From: an uncultured Lachnospiraceae bacterium
GTDB lineage: Bacteria; Bacillota; Clostridia; Lachnospirales; Lachnospiraceae
Assembly: GCA_949840915.1 (NCBI GenBank)
Contig: CATKXY010000012.1
Coordinates: forward strand, 34,530 to 98,529
Reading direction: 5' to 3'
DNA: 64,000 bases
Shown here: piece after piece, positions 8,126 through 16,525 of the stretch
Numbering within the stretch: position 1 is the stretch's first letter
Layout of the letters: every line of letters starts with the position of its first letter
Notes under the pieces: generated by a model
Told to the model about the DNA's origin: nothing
Databases searched by the model: none
The model's input: the letters and a program-made list of their open reading frames with translations, nothing else
Translations under genes and position numbers: made by a program

Positions 8126-9349
8126 TCAGAACAGATCTTCACCCTGTTCCTGCATCTTCATAGCCCGCACCTTGCAGGAGAGACCAAAGAGATTGATGAA
8201 GCCTTCCGCGTCATGGTGATCATACAGGTCGCCGGTGGTGAAGGAAGCGATGCTCTCATTGTAGAGAGAGTAGGGGGATGTGGTTCCGGCTTTGATGATA
8301 TTTCCCTTGTAGAGTTTGAATTTTACCTCGCCGGTGACATACTTCTGTGTCTCCTCGATGAAGGCCTGTTCTGCCTGACGCAGCGGGGTAAACCATTTGC
8401 CCTCGTACACAAGACTTGCGAAGCGGCTGCCCATCTCTTTCTTGAGAGCGTAGGTATCCCGATCCAGAATCAGCTCCTCAAGCTGCTGATGTGCCTCCAT
8501 GAGAATGGTGCCGCCGGGGGTCTCGTAGACGCCGCGGGACTTCATGCCCACCACGCGGTTCTCCACGATATCGATAATGCCGATGCCGTGTTTTCCTCCC
8601 AGTTCGTTCAAGGTGGAAATAATCTCGGATACCTTCATCTGCTTACCGTTTACGGAGACAGGTACGCCCTTCTCGAAGGTCATGGTCACATACTCGCCCT
8701 CTTCGGGAGCTTTCTCGGGAGTCACGCCCAGAACCAGCAGATGTTCAAAATTGGGTTCGTTGGCGGGATCCTCAAGCTCCAGGCCCTCATGGCTGATGTG
8801 CCAGATGTTGCGGTCGCGGCTGTAGGAAGAGTCTGCGGAGAAGGGGAGATTGATGCCGTGTGCCTGACAGTACGCAATCTCTGACTCGCGGGAGTCCATG
8901 GTCCACTTGTCATTTCGCCATGCAGCGATGATCTTGATATCGGGGGCCAGTGCCTTGATGCCCAGCTCAAAGCGGATCTGGTCGTTGCCCTTTCCGGTAG
9001 CGCCGTGGCAGATGGCGGTAGCGCCTTCTTTTCTGGCGATCTCGACCAGCTTCTTGGCGATCAGAGGACGGGCCATGGAGGTGCCCAGCAGATATTTATT
9101 CTCATAAATTGCATTTGCCTGCACGCAGGGAACAACGTATTCATCGCAGAATTCGTCGATGACATTCTCAATGTACAATTTGGAAGCTCCGCAGGATTTT
9201 GCTCTCTCTTCCAGTCCGTCGAGCTCTTCCGCCTGTCCGCAGTCGATGCAGACGCAGATCACTTCGTAGTCAAAATTCTCCTTCAGCCAGGGAATGATGG
9301 CGGTGGTGTCCAGACCGCCGGAGTAAGCCAATACAACCTTTTCTTTCAT
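8126..9349 (-). CDS. argG: Argininosuccinate synthase
   Basis: A 407-residue enzyme that joins citrulline and aspartate, using ATP, to give argininosuccinate in arginine synthesis. It shows the PP-loop AYSGGLDTTAI, CHGATGKGNDQIRFE, the citrulline/aspartate-site stretch SYSRDRNIWHIS and GIGIIDIVENRVVGMKSRG. The ATG at 9349 follows CGGAGG and coincides with the family start, although the frame is open further upstream. It is monocistronic with its own promoter and terminator, separate from the argC-argD operon at 14.9-19.9 kb. No argH follows. Confidence 0.97.
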   Translation of the reverse strand: MKEKVVLAYSGGLDTTAIIPWLKENFDYEVICVCIDCGQAEELDGLEERAKSCGASKLYIENVIDEFCDEYVVPCVQANAIYENKYLLGTSMARPLIAKKLVEIARKEGATAICHGATGKGNDQIRFELGIKALAPDIKIIAAWRNDKWTMDSRESEIAYCQAHGINLPFSADSSYSRDRNIWHISHEGLELEDPANEPNFEHLLVLGVTPEKAPEEGEYVTMTFEKGVPVSVNGKQMKVSEIISTLNELGGKHGIGIIDIVENRVVGMKSRGVYETPGGTILMEAHQQLEELILDRDTYALKKEMGSRFASLVYEGKWFTPLRQAEQAFIEETQKYVTGEVKFKLYKGNIIKAGTTSPYSLYNESIASFTTGDLYDHHDAEGFINLFGLSCKVRAMKMQEQGEDLF

Positions 9350-9449
9350 AATTATATGCCTCCGTTTTGTCATAGCGTATTCCAAAGAACCGTGCTGCCA
9401 TACAGCGTCCGGGAACCGTGTTCCCTGGCAACACTGGAATCTGAAGCTT

Positions 9450-9478
9450 ACTATACAACATTCCCGGCTGAAAAGCAA
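9450..9478 (-). promoter_or_regulatory. Probable argG promoter, with hairpin in the leader
   Basis: On the minus strand TTGCTT (9473-9478), 17-base spacer, TATAGT (9450-9455). The roughly 95-base leader holds a perfect hairpin GGGAAC-acg-GTTCCC (9411-9425) that overlaps a second possible stem GTGTT/AACAC (9418-9434). Confidence 0.5.
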
Positions 9479-9540
9479 GATTTGCCGGCAAAAATTCCTA
9501 CCGGGCAGCATCGGTATAACCTTAAAAAAGTACGGCCTCT

Positions 9541-11190
9541 TCAGGAATTTTTCAGACAGATGACCCTGTCTGCCATGGCGATGGTGGATTCCCTGTGGGC
9601 GATCATGATGGTGGTGCAGCTTTTGCTGACACAACGGATGGCCTCGTTTACCAGCTGTTCCGATTCGCTGTCCAGTGCGGAGGTTGCCTCGTCCAGCAGC
9701 AGAATGGGGGCGTCCGCCAGGACGGCACGGGCGATGGCGATGCGCTGTCTCTCCCCGCCGGAGAGTGTGCTGCCCCGCTCGCCCACGACGGTGTCATAGC
9801 CCTCCGGCAGTCTCATGATAAAGTCGTGAGCGTTGGCGGTGCGGGCGGCCTGTATGATCTCTTCCCGGGAGACTTCCCCGACACCGGCGTCCCCTTTTCC
9901 CCAGGCGATGTTTTCGGCTATGGTGAGCTGATACAGATAAGGTTCCTGAGGGACATAGGCAATGGGACCCTCGATGCGGATGCTTCCGGAATCAGGGCGG
10001 TAAAAATTGAGCAGCAGCTTGGCCAGCGTGCTCTTGCCGCAGCCGGATTCCCCGGTGATGGCTACGCAGGTTCCCTTTTGCACCTCCAGCGACACATCGT
10101 TCAGGACAGGTCTTTCGTCGGTATACGAGAAGGACACATGCTCCACAGAGACGGCGGGAGCGGACGAATCCGTGTTCCGGGAACAGGCGGGTATCGGATC
10201 GGCTTCCTCCTGCTGCAGAAAATCCCGCAATCGGTCCACATTGGCAATGCAGTGCATCATCTGGGGAAAGTATTTGCCGATATCAAGGAACTGGTAACGG
10301 AAGGAGCCATATAAGGTGTAGACTGCCGCCAGACCGCCCAGACTCACCAGATCCTGAGACACAAACCAGACACCCAGTCCCAGAAAGGCCAGCGCACCGG
10401 CCAGGTCAAAGAAATTATTGATCCCTTCGGAGGCGGCTGTATAGCGGTTGCTTTTCTGCTGTATCCGATACACATGGCTGTTGGACCGTTTGTAGTCCTC
10501 AAGCAGCTCGGCCTTGGCCGGCAGCAGTTTCACAATCTCCATTCCGGACAGGAGATTGGTCAGCTTTTCGGTCAGGGCTCCCACATTTTGTGACAGAACG
10601 CCCCCGGCCCGTTTCATGGGTCCGGCCAGAAGGCCGTTGACCACAAAGGCAAGCATACTGACTGCAAGCAGGCAGAGTGTGAGATGCACACTGTAATAAA
10701 ACATAGGAATCAGAAGCGCTATGGAGGACAGTATGGCTGCGGCCAGTCTGCGCAGTCTGGAGGTATAGATGTCTCCGGCCCGTTCCGTGTCGAAGATCAG
10801 TTTTGACATAAAGTCTCCGCTGTGATGCTCTTCATAATAGGAATAGGGCAGGCGGAGCGATTTGGAGAAGACAAGTTTACCCAGAGAGGCGACGCCCTTT
10901 GCGGCCTCGGTATTGTAGCGCACAATAGAGAATCTCCAGATCATCTGACACAGGACAAACAGCAGAAAGCTGCCCAGAACGGCCAGATATACTCCGGAAG
11001 TCTGACCTGTCTGCGCTGCCGTGATGATCTGTTTGACAATCAGCGCATTGGCGATCCTTGTGCCGGACTGTGCAAGAGAGGATACCACTATGGCCCCCAG
11101 ATACAGGGGAAGCGTTTTGCCGAGAATTCCCAGAACCCATCTGAGTGAACCGGTTTTATTAGTATTTGATTTCTTTACAGATTCCTTCAT
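9541..11190 (-). CDS. ABC exporter half-transporter (permease-ATPase fusion)
   Basis: A 549-residue type I exporter with six membrane helices (residues about 20-310) followed by an ATPase domain. The ATPase has Walker A GESGCGKSTLAKLL, signature LSGGERQR, Walker B ILLLDEATSALD and the switch histidine in MIAHRES, so it looks catalytically complete. The ATG at 11190 has AAGGAG six bases upstream. It lies 74 bases after a second half-transporter, suggesting a heterodimer. The operon starts with an XRE-PurM-like regulator. The substrate is unknown; drugs, peptides or lipids are usual for the family. Confidence 0.9.
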   Translation of the reverse strand: MKESVKKSNTNKTGSLRWVLGILGKTLPLYLGAIVVSSLAQSGTRIANALIVKQIITAAQTGQTSGVYLAVLGSFLLFVLCQMIWRFSIVRYNTEAAKGVASLGKLVFSKSLRLPYSYYEEHHSGDFMSKLIFDTERAGDIYTSRLRRLAAAILSSIALLIPMFYYSVHLTLCLLAVSMLAFVVNGLLAGPMKRAGGVLSQNVGALTEKLTNLLSGMEIVKLLPAKAELLEDYKRSNSHVYRIQQKSNRYTAASEGINNFFDLAGALAFLGLGVWFVSQDLVSLGGLAAVYTLYGSFRYQFLDIGKYFPQMMHCIANVDRLRDFLQQEEADPIPACSRNTDSSAPAVSVEHVSFSYTDERPVLNDVSLEVQKGTCVAITGESGCGKSTLAKLLLNFYRPDSGSIRIEGPIAYVPQEPYLYQLTIAENIAWGKGDAGVGEVSREEIIQAARTANAHDFIMRLPEGYDTVVGERGSTLSGGERQRIAIARAVLADAPILLLDEATSALDSESEQLVNEAIRCVSKSCTTIMIAHRESTIAMADRVICLKNS

Positions 11191-11264
11191 GATGCTCCTT
11201 TTGGCGATTTGGTTTACGCCTGCCGAATTATGTATAAATAGGTCAGGGAGGCTCAAATATGAGC

Positions 11265-13025
11265 TCAAGTGTGCTCTGCCATGCATTTTTGCAGCCGCGC
11301 GTAGGCGCCCTGCTTTGTGCTCAGCTCTTCATGGGTACCCTGTTCGGCGATCTGCCCGTGTTCGATCACATAGATACAGTCTGCGTGCTGAATGGTGGAA
11401 AGACGATGGGCCACGGTGATGATGGTTTTGCCCCGGGCGACCTGTTCCAGTGCTTCCGTGAGCAGCTTTTCGTTCTCGTTGTCCACGGAGGCGGTGGGTT
11501 CGTCCAGCAGCAGAATGGGGGCGTCCTTCAGAATGGCTCTGGCGATGGCGATGCGCTGTCTCTCCCCGCCGGAGAGTCGTGCTCCTCTCTCTCCGATAAC
11601 CGTGTCATACTGTTGGGGCAGCCGCATGATCATATCGTGAATGTTGGCGCTTTGGCAGGCTTCTATCACTTCCTCACGGGTCGCGCCCTCCCGGCCGTAA
11701 GCGACATTCTGCCAGACACTCACAGGGAAGAGCACCGTGTCCTGAGACACATAGGAGAAGCATTTTCTGGCGGCTTCCAGATTCCACTCCTCAAAAGGTC
11801 TTCCGAACAAGAGGTATTCTCCGCGCTGTTTTTCGTACAATCCGCACAAAAGCTTCAGAATCGTGCTCTTGCCCTCCCTGGAACCGCCGGCGAAAGCCAC
11901 ATGCATACCCTGTTTTATGGAGAGGGAAATATCCCGCAGTACAGGTCTGTCCGCCTCGTTATTCTCAGTCTTCTCATAGGAAAAGCAGATTCCCCTCAGA
12001 CAGACGGCCGGCTCGGCACCGTCGGATGCTGATTTCGGTATTTCAAAGGAACCGCCGCTGTTCTCGGGCGCTCTGTCCAGGATGTCCCGCAGGCGTTCCA
12101 TGGAGACTCCGGCCTCCCGGATGGCGTTCAAGGCAAAGATGATATCTCCTACAGGATAGATGATCCGGCCCAGCAGTACGGTAAAACCCAGCAGCTCTCC
12201 TGCGCTGATGCGGCCTTGGGAAAACTCGTACAGGGCGAAGAGATAGCAGATCACCAGGGGAATCTGCGTGAGGATGGTCTTCACGGACCAGCCCAGCGAG
12301 GATATCTGTGTGGACGCCGCCTTGTGCTCTGCGATTTCATCCAGCACAGTGTCCATTTTCCGCTTCTGCAGGCGGTACAGTCCAAAGCTCCGTCCCACGG
12401 CGATACCCTGTATCATATCATAGGCCCAGGCCGAGCGCTGATCCATTTGGGAGCGCTGAACCTTGACAATTGCTGTCAGTTTTTTGGACAAATTATCCGC
12501 CACCAGCAGCATCACAGGATAACTGGCAAATAAAACCACGATCAGGAACACGTCCATATCTGCCAGATAAACTGTGACCAGGATGACTGTGATGCAGTCC
12601 ATCAGAAGGATGGGCAGAGTCTCTGAAAAGAAAAGCCCCATGGTGTCCATATCTGAGATCAGCCGGGACATGATACTGCCGGATCCGTGTCCGTCAAAGT
12701 ATGCGTAGGGCAGGGAGAGCAGCTTTTCCCCCAGCCTGTCGCGGATAGAGCACTGGACCTTCGCGCTGTAGGTGCTGCCGCATGCGGACTGCAGATAAGC
12801 GGACAATGCGCCTCCCAGAGCCAGTACGCACAGAGGCAGAAGAAATTCTTCAAAGGTGATGCTGTCTCCTGCCAGTACGGTGTCCGTGGCCAGAGTGATA
12901 TAAGAGTTCCCCCGGATCAGAGCGGTGTTCACCAGAAAAGCACTGAGCAGATAGAACAGAAGCCACGGGCTGTACCGCAGACTTTCACGCAGGAGGGCAG
13001 ATTTTTGATCCTTTTGGGTTACCAT
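11265..13025 (-). CDS. ABC exporter half-transporter (permease-ATPase fusion), partner
   Basis: A 586-residue exporter with an N-terminal six-helix domain (starting LRYSPWLLFYLLSAF) and a C-terminal ATPase: Walker A GGSREGKSTILKLL, signature LSGGERQR, Walker B ILLLDEPTASVD and the switch histidine in TVAHRLST. The start codon at 13025 follows AAGGAG and overlaps the end of the regulator gene by seven bases, so translation is probably coupled. It pairs with the next gene downstream (9541-11190). Neither ATPase site shows the degenerate Walker B glutamate found in some heterodimeric exporters. Confidence 0.9.
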   Translation of the reverse strand: MVTQKDQKSALLRESLRYSPWLLFYLLSAFLVNTALIRGNSYITLATDTVLAGDSITFEEFLLPLCVLALGGALSAYLQSACGSTYSAKVQCSIRDRLGEKLLSLPYAYFDGHGSGSIMSRLISDMDTMGLFFSETLPILLMDCITVILVTVYLADMDVFLIVVLFASYPVMLLVADNLSKKLTAIVKVQRSQMDQRSAWAYDMIQGIAVGRSFGLYRLQKRKMDTVLDEIAEHKAASTQISSLGWSVKTILTQIPLVICYLFALYEFSQGRISAGELLGFTVLLGRIIYPVGDIIFALNAIREAGVSMERLRDILDRAPENSGGSFEIPKSASDGAEPAVCLRGICFSYEKTENNEADRPVLRDISLSIKQGMHVAFAGGSREGKSTILKLLCGLYEKQRGEYLLFGRPFEEWNLEAARKCFSYVSQDTVLFPVSVWQNVAYGREGATREEVIEACQSANIHDMIMRLPQQYDTVIGERGARLSGGERQRIAIARAILKDAPILLLDEPTASVDNENEKLLTEALEQVARGKTIITVAHRLSTIQHADCIYVIEHGQIAEQGTHEELSTKQGAYARLQKCMAEHT

Positions 13026-14281
13026 GCAAATTCTCCTTTCTCCTGCAGGCTGTTCTCGTTCGGATTTGTTTTGCGCCGTATCTGTCCCAGGCAGACACAG
13101 GGGTGATATTGTTCGATGATTCTGACGGCCCGCCCGGTTTCCCCGCCGGGGACTGCCACCAGTATACCGAGGCCCATATGAAAGCGGAGGGGCATAAGCT
13201 GTCTGGCAATCATATCCTGATCGGCAATGAAACTAAAAAGTGGCAGCAGGGGCACCCGGGACCGGTCCAGACAGAAAGTAAGATCCTCCGGCAGCCATTT
13301 CGCATAGCGGTATGGATTATTCAGTGCATTGGTCAGCTGGTGCGCACCGTGCAGCAGTTTTGCCTCTCTCAGTGCCTGAAGCGTCTTATAATACACGGCG
13401 GTGGGTTTTATCAATTCCTCGGCAAAATAATGTTCTCCGTCGATTTTGGCATAGCGCAGTCTGAAGTTCCGTTCCATCATAGTATGCACAAAGGGATAGG
13501 AGATTCCGTGTATGCCGTCCGTGTGTATGCCGATCACCGTATCGCCCTCCCGGATATTTTCTTTGGAAAAAAGATCATCCCGGTCGGCAATACCGGAGCA
13601 GAAACCGTACAGCTCATATTCGTGGGAGAGAAAATTGACGGGCTGGCAGCCCACCTCCAGCCCTGCATAGGCTGTGTCCTGGCTCTCGCAGCAGTCCTTA
13701 AAAGCTTTTCCCATTCGTATGAGCAGTTCTCCGTCCATATTGCCGCAGATGATGCCCGCTTTGAAAAACAGAGGTGTTCCTCCGCAAACGGCCACGGAAT
13801 TGATGGCGTTGGCGGCCATATCCGTGCAGATCTCGCCTTCATATCCAAAATCTTTCGCCAGCCGCAGCTTTGAGCCCGGAATAATAGGTGTCAGGATATG
13901 CACAGGATTTTTGGCCGGAGTGCCGTCTGTCCGATACAAAACAGGTTTTGTATATTGATTGTCTACAAAGAGAGGAGTGTCGCTGACCAGCTCCTGCAGC
14001 CGGTCTTTTATTTCATACAGTCTTCGTGTGTTAAAACCGGAATCTATATAATTGATGTCGTGCTCCGTCATATATTCGCCGGTGAGCAGACTGTCAACGG
14101 AAAGATTAAATGCCTTGCTCAATTCATATAGAAGCTCCAGCGACGGGACGCTGGCGCCCAGCTCCCAGCGGGATACCGCCTGATAGGACACATGCAGCAT
14201 ATCCGCCAGCTGTTTCTGGGTCAGACCCATTTGAGTGCGCTGCTGCACGATCATTTTTGCCAAATTATCTCTGTTAAACAT
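13019..14281 (-). CDS. XRE-family regulator fused to a degenerate PurM (AIR synthase)-like domain
   Basis: A 420-residue two-part protein. Residues about 6-60 are a Cro/CI helix-turn-helix (MIVQQRTQMGLTQKQLADML, HVSYQAVSRWELGASVPS). Residues about 120-410 follow the PurM fold: TDMAANAINSVAVCGGTPLFF aligns with the AMCVNDVACAGGEPLFF block of the true PurM at 49661-50686, and YELYGFCSGIADRDDLF plus REGDTVIGIHTDGIHG align with its later blocks. The catalytic and nucleotide loops are changed: GTDGVGTK reads TPIIPGSK, the HPGL loop is absent and HITGGGF reads HQLTNAL. I infer a pseudo-enzyme that senses a ligand, perhaps a purine or phosphoribosyl compound, and controls the two ABC genes it overlaps. 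Start has AAGGAG upstream. Confidence 0.8.
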   Translation of the reverse strand: MFNRDNLAKMIVQQRTQMGLTQKQLADMLHVSYQAVSRWELGASVPSLELLYELSKAFNLSVDSLLTGEYMTEHDINYIDSGFNTRRLYEIKDRLQELVSDTPLFVDNQYTKPVLYRTDGTPAKNPVHILTPIIPGSKLRLAKDFGYEGEICTDMAANAINSVAVCGGTPLFFKAGIICGNMDGELLIRMGKAFKDCCESQDTAYAGLEVGCQPVNFLSHEYELYGFCSGIADRDDLFSKENIREGDTVIGIHTDGIHGISYPFVHTMMERNFRLRYAKIDGEHYFAEELIKPTAVYYKTLQALREAKLLHGAHQLTNALNNPYRYAKWLPEDLTFCLDRSRVPLLPLFSFIADQDMIARQLMPLRFHMGLGILVAVPGGETGRAVRIIEQYHPCVCLGQIRRKTNPNENSLQEKGEFAW

Positions 14282-14307
14282 AAGTATCACTCCTTCAAAT
14301 TCAGGGT

Positions 14308-14335
14308 AGCATAAAAAAATTATTGCCACAATCAA
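14308..14335 (-). promoter_or_regulatory. Probable promoter of the XRE-PurM/ABC operon
   Basis: On the minus strand TTGATT (14330-14335), 16-base spacer, TATGCT (14308-14313), about 27 bases upstream of the regulator start codon. Confidence 0.4.
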
Positions 14336-14358
14336 TTCTTTTGATGAAATAGAGGAGT

Positions 14359-14379
14359 AACTCAATTGCCGGTTGAGTT
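14359..14379. promoter_or_regulatory. Inverted repeat, candidate operator of the XRE-PurM regulator
   Basis: A perfect inverted repeat, AACTCAA-N7-TTGAGTT, lies about 24 bases upstream of the -35 box of the XRE-PurM operon. The size and symmetry suit an XRE dimer site. Its position upstream of the promoter would favour activation or a role as an auxiliary site. Confidence 0.4.
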
Positions 14380-14390
14380 GCGGGTGACAG

Positions 14391-14695
14391 TTTCGTTACC
14401 TGCGGTGGGGCGCTGTATTCAATCGGTGTCGGCAGGGAGGACAGAGCGGATCGGCAGCCGGGCTGCGGTTGGGTGTTTTCTAATAGTACGGCTGAGGGAT
14501 ATCGCAATCTGCGGGTCGGTTCTAAGGTGCATCCGTGCACCGTAGAACCTGAAATGCGCATCCGTGCGCATTTCCCCCTGGTCGCTGACCCGCACTATAA
14601 GAAAACATACCAACCTCCGCCAATGTCTGCCGGTCCGCTCTATCCTCCCTGCCTGGCGCCGTCTGAATACAGCGTTCCCAGAGCGGTATAACGAA
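14391..14695. repeat. Long imperfect palindrome (MITE-like element) with two central hairpins
   Basis: The ends are imperfect inverted repeats about 100 bases long: TTTCGTTA near 14391 mirrors TAACGAAA near 14690, CGCTGTATTC (14411-14420) mirrors GAATACAGCG (14665-14674), GGCAGGGAGG (14431) mirrors CCTCCCTGCC (14644-14653), and GTTTTCT (14475) mirrors AGAAAAC near 14600. The centre holds two neighbouring hairpins with the same TCCG loop: AAGGTGCA-TCCG-TGCACC (14524-14541) and AAATGCGCA-TCCG-TGCGCATTT (14552-14573). Short open frames cross it on both strands, as expected from its symmetry, and I do not call them genes. It fills most of the 14282-14897 gap. Confidence 0.7.
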
Positions 14696-14753
14696 ATGAG
14701 GACGGCCGGGTATGTCCGGTGTTGTTGCGGGGCGGAGTGTAAAACCGGAGAAA

Positions 14754-14845
14754 TATGCAAATTTTTATGCATAAAATGCATAAAATACGATTTTTATTCT
14801 AAAATTATAAAAAGTAGTAGACATTTATGCAAAAAGTGCTATGAT
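14754..14845 (+). promoter_or_regulatory. argC operon promoter with ARG-box-like palindromes
   Basis: TAGACA (14818-14823), 16-base spacer, TATGAT (14840-14845). Upstream is a perfect palindrome TTATGCAT-AAA-ATGCATAA (14765-14783), and further TATGCA copies lie at 14754 and within the promoter spacer at about 14825. This resembles AhrC/ArgR boxes (paired TGNAT/ATNCA half-sites in AT-rich DNA), suggesting repression by arginine. A small hairpin ACCTGA-ttg-TCAGGT follows at 14856-14870. Confidence 0.6.
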
Positions 14846-14897
14846 TACAAGGAAGACCTGATTGTCAGGTTATTCTTCATATACAGGAGGGAGAGAA

Positions 14898-15956
14898 ATG
14901 ATCAGGGTTGGTATTATCGGTGCGACAGGCTATGCGGGAGGCGAGCTGGTCCGCATTTTGGCAAATCATAAGGATACGAAAATCGTCTGGTACGGTTCCA
15001 GAAGCTACATAGATCAGAGATACAGTCAGGTATACCGGAATATGTTCCGGATTGTGGAGGATGTGTGCAGGGACGACAATCTGCAGGAGCTTGCGGCTCA
15101 GGTGGATGTGATCTTTACGGCTACACCGCAGGGGTTTCTGGCCGGACTTCTTACGGAGGAGATTCTGCAGAAGGTGAAGGTCGTGGATTTGTCTGCGGAC
15201 TATCGCATAAAGGATGTCAGGGTGTATGAGAAATGGTACGGGATCGAACATAAATCCCCGCAGTTTATCCCGGAGGCGGTCTATGGTCTCTGTGAGGTAA
15301 ACCGCGGACAGATAACGGATAAGACCCGTCTGGTGGCCAACCCGGGCTGCTATACCACCTGTTCTATCCTGACGGCCTATCCTTTGGTGAAGGAAGGTCT
15401 GATCGATGTGAACACGCTGATCGTGGATGCCAAGTCGGGTACCTCCGGTGCGGGCAGAGGCGCAAAGCTCCCCAATCTGTTCTGTGAGGTCAATGAAAAT
15501 ATGAAGGCTTACGGTGTGGCCAGCCACAGGCATACTCCCGAGATCGAGGAGCAGTTGGGCTATGCGGGGGATTGTCAGGTGACGATCAACTTTACACCGC
15601 ATCTGGTGCCCATGAACCGTGGGATTCTGGTGACGGAATACGCGTCCTTAAAGAGGATGGCGGACGGTTCGCTGCCCACTGAAGAGGAGATCCGGGCGGC
15701 CTATCATAAATATTATGCCGGGGAAAGATTTGTGCGCGTGCTGGAACCCGGTGTCTGTCCCGAGACCAAATGGGTGGAAGGCAGCAATTATGTGGACGTA
15801 AACTTTGTCGTAGATGAGAGAACCGGACGCATTATCATGATGGGTGCGCTGGACAATCTGGTGAAGGGAGCTGCCGGGCAGGCCGTACAGAATATGAATC
15901 TGATGTTTGGACTGCCGGAGGACGAGGGACTTGAGCTGGTGCCCTGTTTCCCTTAA
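14898..15956 (+). CDS. argC: N-acetyl-gamma-glutamyl-phosphate reductase
   Basis: A 352-residue NADPH-dependent reductase that makes N-acetylglutamate semialdehyde, the third step of arginine synthesis. It has the Rossmann start VGIIGATGYAGGELVRIL, the active-site cysteine in VANPGCYTT, KSGTSGAGRG and the HRHTPEIEEQL block with the catalytic histidine. The ATG at 14898 has AGGAGG at 14885-14890. It is the first gene of argC-GNAT-argJ-argB-argD, preceded by an ARG-box-like region. Confidence 0.97.
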   Translation: MIRVGIIGATGYAGGELVRILANHKDTKIVWYGSRSYIDQRYSQVYRNMFRIVEDVCRDDNLQELAAQVDVIFTATPQGFLAGLLTEEILQKVKVVDLSADYRIKDVRVYEKWYGIEHKSPQFIPEAVYGLCEVNRGQITDKTRLVANPGCYTTCSILTAYPLVKEGLIDVNTLIVDAKSGTSGAGRGAKLPNLFCEVNENMKAYGVASHRHTPEIEEQLGYAGDCQVTINFTPHLVPMNRGILVTEYASLKRMADGSLPTEEEIRAAYHKYYAGERFVRVLEPGVCPETKWVEGSNYVDVNFVVDERTGRIIMMGALDNLVKGAAGQAVQNMNLMFGLPEDEGLELVPCFP

Positions 15957-15992
15957 AAAGGCTTGACAAAGAATCAATATGTGAGGAACAAC

Positions 15993-16463
15993 ATGAACAT
16001 TGCGGAGAAATCATTTACCATACGAAGTATGACAAAAGAAGACTATGACGGACTGCGGGCACTCTGGATGACCATTAAGGGCTTTGGTATCCGCAGCATT
16101 GACGATTCCAGGGAGGGCGTGGAGCAGTTTCTGAACAGGAACCCGGGGACCAGCGTGGTGGCGGTTGCTGCGGACGGCGCTGTCGTGGGCGGTATTCTGT
16201 GCGGACATGATGGAAGGAGAGGCTGTCTGTACCATGTGTGCGTGCGGGAGGACTACAGGAGACTCGGCATAGGCAAGGCTATGGTGGTACACTGCATGAA
16301 TGCCCTTAAAGCACAGCATATCAATAAGGTGAGTTTAATCGCATTCACGAAGAACGATGTGGGGAATGCCTTTTGGAACTGCATCGGCTGGACCAAAAGA
16401 GAGGATCTGAATTATTATGATTTTACATTGAACCAGGATAATATCACGGCTTTTAACCAGTGA
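15993..16463 (+). CDS. GNAT family N-acetyltransferase in the arginine operon
   Basis: A 156-residue GNAT protein. The acetyl-CoA site is visible as VCVREDYRRLGIGKAMV (the R/Q-x-x-G-x-G/A loop), followed by KVSLIAFTKNDVGNAFWNCIGW. The ATG at 15993 has GAGGA five bases upstream; a TTG at 15963 is an in-frame alternative. It lies between argC (36 bases) and argJ. Short GNAT proteins act as N-acetylglutamate synthases in some bacteria, so it could prime the pathway alongside ArgJ, but a different acceptor is equally possible from sequence alone. Confidence 0.85.
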   Translation: MNIAEKSFTIRSMTKEDYDGLRALWMTIKGFGIRSIDDSREGVEQFLNRNPGTSVVAVAADGAVVGGILCGHDGRRGCLYHVCVREDYRRLGIGKAMVVHCMNALKAQHINKVSLIAFTKNDVGNAFWNCIGWTKREDLNYYDFTLNQDNITAFNQ

Positions 16464-16525
16464 CGAAATACAAGCTTCCGAAAAGGGATAGTCAGTATAA
16501 ATAACAGAATTGGAGTGTATGTAAA

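Noticed and set aside
9005..9799. 264-codon plus-strand frame opposite argG and its promoter
   Set aside because: It spans two minus-strand features including a promoter, and its protein has no recognisable character.
14473..14971. Open frames of 72 to 135 codons on both strands across the palindromic element
   Set aside because: They arise from the symmetric repeat and one runs into argC out of frame; no ribosome binding site and no domain.
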